NCBI GenBank assembly: GCA_030638405.1
Contig: DAOWER010000105.1
Span: 1-7,432 of the forward strand
Direction of reading: 5' to 3'
From: Candidatus Eiseniibacteriota bacterium
Lineage (GTDB): Bacteria; Joyebacterota; Joyebacteria; Joyebacterales; Joyebacteraceae
Length of the DNA stretch: 7,432 bases
Shown here: positions 1-5,065 of the stretch, piece after piece
Layout of the letters: each line of letters opens with the position of its first letter
Position numbering within the stretch: position 1 is the first letter of the stretch
Notes under the pieces: model-generated
What the model was told of the DNA's origin: nothing
What the model saw: the letters and a program-made list of their open reading frames with translations, nothing else
Databases searched by the model: none
Position numbers and translations under genes: made by a program

Positions 1-2
1 AG

Positions 3-308
3 CCGTGCTACGTGGTTCAGAGCGTTCCGATCGAGGAGGAGTACATCTACGGCAGGACGGTCAGCTGGATCGTCGTGGACAGGTGGGTCGTCGTGAAGAA
101 GGACTTCTACGACGAGGACGATGAGCTCCTGAAGACGCTGACCGTGGACAAATACGGGGACGTCGGCGGCTACTGGGTAGTGACGCGCTCGACGATGCAT
201 CACGTTCAGAGGGATCACACGACGACCATGGCTCTGGACGACGTCCAGCTCGACACGGGCATCCCGGACGGCAAGTTCACCGAGAGAATGATGACGAGGG
301 GGCTCTAG
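3..308 (+). CDS. LolA-like outer membrane lipoprotein-sorting protein, C-terminal part
   Basis: The reading frame is open to the left edge (first whole codon at base 3), so this is the last 101 residues of a longer periplasmic protein; the GTG at 12 is an internal valine, not a start. Visible pattern: a strand with CYVVQS, then VSWIVVDRWVVVKKDFYD, then LLKTLTVDKYGDVGGYWV, a basic/His stretch HHVQRDHTTT, and the closing IPDGKFTERMMTRGL. This order (a W-x-D strand, 'YD..DELLKTL', 'G.WV.T', 'FTER' at the end) is that of the LolA-like family (PF17131), half-barrel proteins that carry lipid or lipoprotein across the periplasm and are often encoded beside RND/MMPL exporters. The stop is one base before the next gene's ATG, so the two are surely co-transcribed. 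The exporter partner is inferred to lie to the left, outside the window. Confidence 0.85.
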   Translation, partial: PCYVVQSVPIEEEYIYGRTVSWIVVDRWVVVKKDFYDEDDELLKTLTVDKYGDVGGYWVVTRSTMHHVQRDHTTTMALDDVQLDTGIPDGKFTERMMTRGL

Positions 309-309
309 G

Positions 310-1560
310 ATGAGGAACCCTCTGGTCCGTCTGACGGTGGCCGTCGCGGTCCTCGGTGTGGCCCTCTCGGCGGCCCCCGCGGCCGCACTGGAGCCGATAC
401 ACGTAGGCGGCTACGTTCGGCACCACACGGCACTCCTCATTGACGGCGGGGACTACTCGATTATTGAGAACACGCTCGACTTGACCCTGGATCAATCGCG
501 CGGCAACGTCGCCTTCCGCGTAGACCCATACGTCTACCAGCGCCCGGGCGAGGACCTCGAGATGGACCTGCGCCAGGCGTACGTCGACATCTACTGGGAC
601 AGCGCCGACCTCCGTATCGGTAGGCAGCAGGTCATCTGGGGCAAGGGCGACGGCGTGTTCATAACTGATGTCGTATCGCCGAAGGACCTCCGCCGCTTTC
701 TCCTGCCTGACTTCGAGGAGATTCGGATCGGAGTCGACGCGATGAAGTTCGACTACTACAGGGACAGTGGAGCGCTGGAAGTCGTCTGGATTCCTGTGTT
801 CACTCCCATGCGTTCCCCGGATGACGGTTCCATCTGGGCAAGATCCACGGAGTTCCCGGTGGACCCGAGCTTCGATCTGTCATCGAAGGACGTCGATGCG
901 TCCCTTGAGAACAGCGAGGTGTTTGCGAAGTACTCGCTTCTGTCATCCTCGTTCGATCTGGAGATGATGGCCGGATATGCCTGGGACGACGCACCTGCGA
1001 TGCACATGTCTGCGGAGCTGGATCCGGACACCCATGAGATGATCTCCCTGGTCATCACTCCCCAGCACCACCGCCTGCCGCTCGCCGGCGGGAGCTTCAG
1101 CACCGCCGTCGGAGGGACTGTTGTGCGCGGAGAGGGGGCCTACTACTGGGGGAAGCACCTTCCCACCGCGAGCCCGTTGATCGGGGACGGCGTGCTCGAG
1201 CGCGACTACGTCCACTACCTGCTCGGTGTCGACTGGGCCCTTCTCGGTGTCAACGTGAGCGCCCAGTTCATCCAGGAGGTGATCCTGGACCACGACGACT
1301 CGCTGGCATCTGACGCGCACACCGACTGGCTGACCTTCCTGGCGAGCGACAGCTTCCTGAACGAGACACTGCATCTGGAGTTCTTCTCGTACCTCGGCCT
1401 GAGCGACAGTGACGCGCTGCTGCGACCGAAGGTCAGCTACGACATGGCCGACGGGTTCGAGGTCCTGGTTGGAGCAGACCTGTTCATGGGTGACGAAGGG
1501 ACATTCGGGGCGTACCATGAGAACGACTCGGTATACGCGAAACTGAAGTACAGCTTCTGA
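310..1560 (+). CDS. DUF1302-like outer membrane beta-barrel protein
   Basis: A 416-residue exported protein. Residues 1-26 form a signal peptide (Arg at 2 and 7, hydrophobic core, cleavage probably after APAAA before LEP). The mature part alternates short amphipathic strands and Asp/Gly turns and ends in a phenylalanine after aromatic-rich strands (VYAKLKYSF), the usual C-terminal signature of an outer-membrane barrel handed to the BAM machinery. Residues 102-127 hold RIGRQQVIWGKGDGVFITDVV followed by SPKDL, matching the 'R-G-Q-x-W-G ... D-x-x-P-x-D' core of DUF1302-type barrels. The ATG is preceded by a Shine-Dalgarno-like GAGGGG at 296-301, inside the end of the upstream LolA-like gene, with one base between the genes. 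A barrel plus a LolA-like carrier next to an RND-type exporter suggests movement of a lipid or hydrophobic compound to or through the outer membrane; the substrate is unknown. Confidence 0.9.
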   Translation: MRNPLVRLTVAVAVLGVALSAAPAAALEPIHVGGYVRHHTALLIDGGDYSIIENTLDLTLDQSRGNVAFRVDPYVYQRPGEDLEMDLRQAYVDIYWDSADLRIGRQQVIWGKGDGVFITDVVSPKDLRRFLLPDFEEIRIGVDAMKFDYYRDSGALEVVWIPVFTPMRSPDDGSIWARSTEFPVDPSFDLSSKDVDASLENSEVFAKYSLLSSSFDLEMMAGYAWDDAPAMHMSAELDPDTHEMISLVITPQHHRLPLAGGSFSTAVGGTVVRGEGAYYWGKHLPTASPLIGDGVLERDYVHYLLGVDWALLGVNVSAQFIQEVILDHDDSLASDAHTDWLTFLASDSFLNETLHLEFFSYLGLSDSDALLRPKVSYDMADGFEVLVGADLFMGDEGTFGAYHENDSVYAKLKYSF

Positions 1561-1602
1561 GATCGTCTGGAAACCGCTGGCCTACTGAAAGGGGAAACGA
1601 CA

Positions 1603-1941
1603 GTGGATATCGTCAAGGTTAAGGACGCTGAGCCCCGCGAGAACCCGCACGGTGTTGACGCGAGGGCCCTCCACGAGAGCGAGCACGCGCTTGTCTCCCA
1701 CATCACGCTGCGGCCGGGCGAGGCGCTCAAGCGGCACATCACGCCCGTTGACGTGATCTTCTACGTCCTCGAGGGCACGGGGATCGTTGAGGTCGGGGAG
1801 GAGAAGATGGAAGCCGGCTCCGATACGCTGGTCGACAGCCCGGCGAAGATCCCGCACTGCTGGTACAACGAGAGCAGTGACGTGTTGAGGTTTCTAGTGA
1901 TCAAAGTGCCGCGTCCGACTGGGCCGACCAAGGTGCTGTAG
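1603..1941 (+). CDS. Small single-domain cupin protein
   Basis: A 112-residue cytosolic protein with no signal peptide, the usual size of a one-domain cupin. The start is GTG at 1603, supported by AAAGGGGA at 1588-1595. Cupin motif 1 is seen at residues 38-60 (PGEALKRHITPVDVIFYVLEG, then TG), with His45, Glu57 and the LEG turn. Motif 2 is at 79-89 (SPAKIPHCWYN) with His85. The usual second histidine of motif 1 (H-x-H) is absent: position 47 is Thr. Asp50 lies at the metal-side position where many cupins have Glu. I recall similar small cupins with 'HITPVDVxFYVLEG' in archaea and anaerobic bacteria, without assigned function. It lies 42 bases after the barrel gene on the same strand with no hairpin between, so it is probably third in that operon. 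A role as a ligand- or metal-binding accessory is possible but not shown. Confidence 0.88.
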   Translation: MDIVKVKDAEPRENPHGVDARALHESEHALVSHITLRPGEALKRHITPVDVIFYVLEGTGIVEVGEEKMEAGSDTLVDSPAKIPHCWYNESSDVLRFLVIKVPRPTGPTKVL

Positions 1942-2058
1942 TACGGGTCGCATCAGTGGGTCGTCAGATCCGCGGATACCGAAGTAGTCCGAGCGCCTGG
2001 CCGCCGGGGGGGAGGCAGTCAGTTGGAAACTCATCTGCTGTGCCCCGCCATATCGAGA

Positions 2059-2082
2059 GGGCCCGCTCACACGAGCGGGCCC
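2059..2082. terminator. Bidirectional Rho-independent-type hairpin between convergent genes
   Basis: A perfect 10-bp inverted repeat, GGGCCCGCTC at 2059-2068 and GAGCGGGCCC at 2073-2082, closes on a 4-base ACAC loop. It lies 117 bases after the cupin stop and 29 bases beyond the beta-helix gene's stop on the other strand. The + strand flank is GGTCCGTTTCC and the - strand flank is TCTCGATAT, so the T-tracts are short and mixed. The stem strength and its position between converging genes make a shared terminator the natural reading. Confidence 0.75.
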
Positions 2083-2111
2083 GGTCCGTTTCCCATCGAT
2101 GGTCGTGCGGA

Positions 2112-3689
2112 CTACCTGAACATCGCCTTCAGCGATCCCCAGCTCATCTCTTCAACTGCTGTCACACCGCAGGCTACACCCCAGGCCCCGATCAGCCCGC
2201 ACGCGGGGTTGTTCTCCTGCGCGCAGGGCGAGTTCTCGTGCAGCGTGTAGGGCTCCTCCGGATTCGCGTCGCCGCAGAAGAGAGGGTCCTCGCAGATGTT
2301 GCCGTCGGTTCCCAGCAGAGCCGCAATGCAGCCCTCCCAGTCGCCGCCGGCGTTCCCGAAGATGTCACAGCAGGCTAGCGACGGTGCGACCGCACCGTTG
2401 CAGGACACGGCGTCGCCGTCGCTCCCGAAAGCGATGACGCAGTTCTCAACGGTCATGGGCGCCGCGTCATCGACGGCCAGTCCGGTTCCCGTCAGGCTCG
2501 CGTTCCCGAAGAATGTGCACCCGCTCGCAGCGAGAGAAGCGCCGCTGCCGACATGGAGTGCGGCTCCCTGGTAGGTCGCCGCGTTGCCGTCGAATGTGCA
2601 CATCGTCAGTTCGGTCGCACAGCCGCCCGCACTCATAATCCCGCCGCCGAGAGTAGCTGCGGAGTTGCCCGAGACGGAGCAGTGCGCCGCCGTGAGGGAC
2701 GAGTTCTGGAAGTGAACAGCGCCGCCCAGGCTCGCCGAGCTGGCCGTGAACGAGCATCCCGTCAGCGTGGCGCCGGCATTGACCGCCCGGATTCCGCCGC
2801 CGACCTCGGCGACGTTGCCTGAGAACTTGCAGTCGGTGAGCTCCGCGGTGGCATCGTTCCAGAGGAACAGACCTCCGCCGTCCTCTGACTCGTTGTCGCT
2901 GAACGAGCAGTTGAGCATTACCACATGGGCATCTTGCTCGACGTGCATGCCGCCGCCGGCCGTGCCGGCGTAGTTGTCGGCGAACAAGCAGTCCTCGAAC
3001 GTGAGCAACCCGCTCGAGGCGTGAGCTCCTGCTCCCACTCCTGCGTCGGTCCGGTTGCCGAGAAAGCGGCAGTTGATGAAGCGCGGTGAGGACGCGACGC
3101 CGGTGCAGTCCAGGCCGGCCCCTCCGTAGAGGTTGGTGTTGCCGGAGAACTCGACGTTCCTGACAACAGGTGAGCTGAAAGAGATCTCCAGGCCCGAGCC
3201 TGATGGCTGGTAGCAATCGCCCGTGATGAGGGAGTCACTTATGATGGGGTCGGACCCGACGGTGCAGGAGATCCCGCTGTACTTGCAGTCCGAGATCACG
3301 ACGTTCTTGATGGTCGGCCGGGAGTAATAGTAACATTTGACTCCGACCGTGGCGTTCGTAATGGTGAGTCCATCCAGGACCGCGGTGGTGTCTTCGCTAC
3401 ACTCGAAGCGGACGCCCGAATGCCCACCTCCACCATCGACTATCGCGCTGCCCGGAACTCCGCTGCACCTGACAACGATGTTCCGACCTACGAAGTTGAG
3501 ATCGTAATTCCCGGGACCCGAGTAGGTTCCCGGAGTGACGAGCACTGTGTCGCCGGACACGGAGGCGCTGATACCTGCCTGGATCGTCGTGAAGTCGCCG
3601 CCGCCCGCCCAGTCAACGAGTATGATGTTCGCAGGGAGAGAAGAGGCGACCGCGACAGTCAGCATGACAGCGATGATGCCTGCGCGCAT
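2112..3689 (-). CDS. Secreted right-handed parallel beta-helix repeat protein
   Basis: A 525-residue protein. The start is ATG at 3689, with AAGGAG six bases upstream and a signal peptide at 1-20 (MRAGIIAVMLTVAVASSLPA); the earlier in-frame start at 3737 lies upstream of the promoter -10 and is rejected. Residues 27-60 carry the usual opening 'GGGDFTTIQAGI...GDTVLVTPGTY'. Then follow about 14 helix coils of 23-27 residues (near 108 to 441) with the PbH1 / polymorphic-outer-membrane-protein style pattern 'C-x-F-x-x-N ... GGG'. Ten successive coils have a Cys at the same place (207, 234, 261, 287, 312, 337, 364, 391, 417, 441). Residues 464-508 form a post-helix segment (GNICEDPLFC, SPC, CGLIGAWGVACG), and the protein ends in SWGSLKAMFR. 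It is probably secreted or surface-held; no catalytic residues of pectate lyases can be assigned. It has its own promoter downstream of the Omp85-like gene. Confidence 0.93.
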   Translation of the reverse strand: MRAGIIAVMLTVAVASSLPANIILVDWAGGGDFTTIQAGISASVSGDTVLVTPGTYSGPGNYDLNFVGRNIVVRCSGVPGSAIVDGGGGHSGVRFECSEDTTAVLDGLTITNATVGVKCYYYSRPTIKNVVISDCKYSGISCTVGSDPIISDSLITGDCYQPSGSGLEISFSSPVVRNVEFSGNTNLYGGAGLDCTGVASSPRFINCRFLGNRTDAGVGAGAHASSGLLTFEDCLFADNYAGTAGGGMHVEQDAHVVMLNCSFSDNESEDGGGLFLWNDATAELTDCKFSGNVAEVGGGIRAVNAGATLTGCSFTASSASLGGAVHFQNSSLTAAHCSVSGNSAATLGGGIMSAGGCATELTMCTFDGNAATYQGAALHVGSGASLAASGCTFFGNASLTGTGLAVDDAAPMTVENCVIAFGSDGDAVSCNGAVAPSLACCDIFGNAGGDWEGCIAALLGTDGNICEDPLFCGDANPEEPYTLHENSPCAQENNPACGLIGAWGVACGVTAVEEMSWGSLKAMFR

Positions 3690-3717
3690 GGTGTGCTCCT
3701 TCCGAGGAGACACCACC

Positions 3718-3746
3718 ATTATACCATCAGCTGTCAAGCTTGACCA
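3718..3746 (-). promoter_or_regulatory. Sigma70-type extended -10 promoter of the beta-helix gene
   Basis: On the - strand, TGGTATAAT gives a perfect -10 hexamer (3723-3718) with an extended TGn element. Exactly 17 bases upstream is TGGTCA (3746-3741), matching four of six -35 positions. Transcription would start near 3711, giving a leader of about 22 bases that includes the AAGGAG ribosome site before the ATG at 3689. A TTGACA also occurs here, but only 8 bases from the -10, too close to act with it. A 12-bp palindrome (3733-3744) overlaps the -35 and spacer. Confidence 0.6.
3733..3744. promoter_or_regulatory. 12-bp perfect palindrome over the -35 region (possible operator)
   Basis: GTCAAGCTTGAC reads the same on both strands and covers part of the -35 hexamer and the upstream half of the spacer of the promoter that serves the beta-helix gene. 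A dimeric repressor bound here would block polymerase. No regulator gene is visible in the window and the site occurs once, so operator function is only inferred. Confidence 0.3.
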
Positions 3747-3785
3747 TGGTGTGTGGTCCCGTGCAGCTACCGGGAAGGACCTCAG

Positions 3786-4901
3786 CTACTTGTCACCAAA
3801 CACCTCTCCGATCCTGAAGTAGACTCCCCAGTCGTCCTTACCAACGGCAACGTCGATGCCGATGTTGATCTTCTCGGATGGGATGGCCATGTACCGTATG
3901 CCGGCGCCCACAGCCGGGAGCAGACCGCTCCACGTGATCTCTTCGGGATCATCAACGGCTGTGGCAACGCCGCCGAATGCGACAGCACCCCACTTCCCGT
4001 GAACGTTCCAGCGATACTCGGCCTGCAGGTCATAGACCTGTTCACCTCTGTACATTCCACTGGTGTAACCACGGATGTCATCCCGCCCTACAACGTATTG
4101 ACCCTCGAAAGGAACGTCGCCCGTTGCGACAAAGGCGGCACATCTGGCGGCCACCACCTGGCTATCGCTGATACCGAAGAACTTGGTGAAGTCGAATTCG
4201 TACTTGTCGTAGATGTAGTCTGAACCCCAGGCGTCACGATAGTGGCCTGTCCTGAGGTTCATGTAGTCTCCATCGTACGGATTGTAGATATGATCCCGCG
4301 CATCGTGTGATACAACGAGACCCAGGTTGTTCATGTTCTGCTTGTCCGGGTCGCCGCTCTCGCCTTCGATCTCGTACTTCGTCTTTGTCTTCAGATTTAC
4401 GTACCTCAAGCCCAGATACCATCTCTTGTACACTCTGCGCTGCAGTTCAACCATGAACACATCGTGTAAGGAGTTGAAGTCGATGAACGAGCCCATCAGC
4501 TCGTCGTAGTACTGGAAGTTGACCGAAGCATCTCCGTAGGCCGCAGTGGCGCGGTAGTTGTCTTCATCCATATAGAGTTTGGTGTAGAGGGCCCAATACC
4601 AGGTTCCGTTTGTCGTGTAGCCGACCATTGCTCCAGCCATGGACGACGGTGAAACAGTGTCCGCGAGGGATACCCTGAAGAACGCGTTGGCCAGAGCGGC
4701 CAGGTTCCATTCGAAAGCCGGGTCGTAGTTGACCATCGGTATGGCTGCGAACTGGACCCTCTTCGATTCCGCGGATGAATCTGATGCCGCGGAGGAATCG
4801 GCCGCGGCTTCTTCAATCGACTCTACATCAGATTCCTGGGAGTAGAGAACCGACGGCAGCAGAACGAGAGCACACAGCAGGAAGACGGCGCCCTTCGACA
4901 T
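3786..4901 (-). CDS. Omp85/BamA-TamA-like outer membrane barrel without POTRA domains
   Basis: A 371-residue protein. The ATG at 4901 follows a full AAGGAGG ribosome site with 7-base spacing. Residues 1-22 are a signal peptide (hydrophobic core FLLCALVLLPSVL). Residues 23-48 are an acidic Ser/Ala/Glu linker. The rest is a beta-barrel rich in Tyr, Phe and Trp: IPMVNYDP near 54-61 opens it, SHDARDHIYNPYDGDY at 198-213 is the typical 'D-R-D-n-x-P-x-G' turn of surface-antigen D15 (PF01103) barrels, and DIRGYTSGMYRG at 275-286 corresponds to the conserved (V/I)RG(F/Y) motif of loop L6. The last strands are KINIGIDVAVG and WGVYFRIGEVFG. Full BamA or TamA carries periplasmic POTRA domains ahead of the barrel; there is no room for one here. 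It may be a patatin-less or stand-alone Omp85 barrel of unknown client. Its GC content is lower than that of its neighbours. Confidence 0.9.
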   Translation of the reverse strand: MSKGAVFLLCALVLLPSVLYSQESDVESIEEAAADSSAASDSSAESKRVQFAAIPMVNYDPAFEWNLAALANAFFRVSLADTVSPSSMAGAMVGYTTNGTWYWALYTKLYMDEDNYRATAAYGDASVNFQYYDELMGSFIDFNSLHDVFMVELQRRVYKRWYLGLRYVNLKTKTKYEIEGESGDPDKQNMNNLGLVVSHDARDHIYNPYDGDYMNLRTGHYRDAWGSDYIYDKYEFDFTKFFGISDSQVVAARCAAFVATGDVPFEGQYVVGRDDIRGYTSGMYRGEQVYDLQAEYRWNVHGKWGAVAFGGVATAVDDPEEITWSGLLPAVGAGIRYMAIPSEKINIGIDVAVGKDDWGVYFRIGEVFGDK

Positions 4902-4964
4902 TCTGCATCCTCCTTCTTAGAGGTTTCGTAGGTCACTCCGCTCTCGCGAGCGTATTTAAATGCG

Positions 4965-4994
4965 AGACTACGTTGCGCGCAGACTACATGTCAA
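4965..4994 (-). promoter_or_regulatory. Weak candidate promoter of the Omp85-like gene
   Basis: On the - strand a perfect -35 hexamer TTGACA (4994-4989) is followed after 18 bases by TAGTCT (4970-4965), which matches the -10 consensus at only three positions. An AT-rich ATTTAAAT lies a little further down (around 4962-4955) but has no -35 at the right distance. The leader to the ATG at 4901 would be about 55-60 bases and contains a small hairpin (CGCTC/GAGCG, 4939-4952). The -35 is convincing, the -10 is not. Confidence 0.3.
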
Positions 4995-5008
4995 TTAGAA
5001 CAGACTAA

Positions 5009-5030
5009 CTGCGGAGCGGCCGCTCAGCTG
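5009..5030 (-). terminator. Possible terminator of the glycosyltransferase gene
   Basis: An imperfect hairpin lies 36 bases after the glycosyltransferase stop. Its core is the 12-bp palindrome GAGCGGCCGCTC (5014-5025), flanked by partly pairing bases, and on the - strand it is followed by TTAGTCTGTTCTAATTG, moderately rich in T. The core folds as a 4-bp stem with a GGCC loop and the outer stem has mismatches, so this is a weak candidate. The same downstream bases overlap the putative promoter region of the Omp85-like gene. Confidence 0.3.
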
Positions 5031-5065
5031 ACCGCGCTCGTGGGCAGCTGCGGGAAGCCGCCGCG

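Noticed and set aside
2023..2250. A 75-residue + strand frame between the cupin and the beta-helix gene
   Set aside because: It begins with TTG, runs through the terminator hairpin and overlaps the end of the beta-helix gene on the other strand; it has no protein-like features.
2360..3071. DNA-level tandem repeat within the beta-helix gene
   Set aside because: The periodicity is at protein level (24-27 residues); nucleotide copies have diverged, so no repeat feature is annotated.
3690..3737. An upstream in-frame start that would add 16 residues to the beta-helix protein
   Set aside because: It lies upstream of the promoter -10, would put charged residues ahead of the signal peptide, and the ATG at 3689 has a proper AAGGAG site.
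3755..3781. Possible terminator hairpin just after the Omp85-like gene
   Set aside because: Two competing 5-bp stems (TCCCG/CGGGA and GGTCC/GGACC) share bases, the loops are long and no T-tract follows.
5014..5025. GAGCGGCCGCTC as a recombination or attachment site
   Set aside because: It has no partner copy in the window and no integrase or mobile gene nearby; part of a weak terminator is a simpler explanation.
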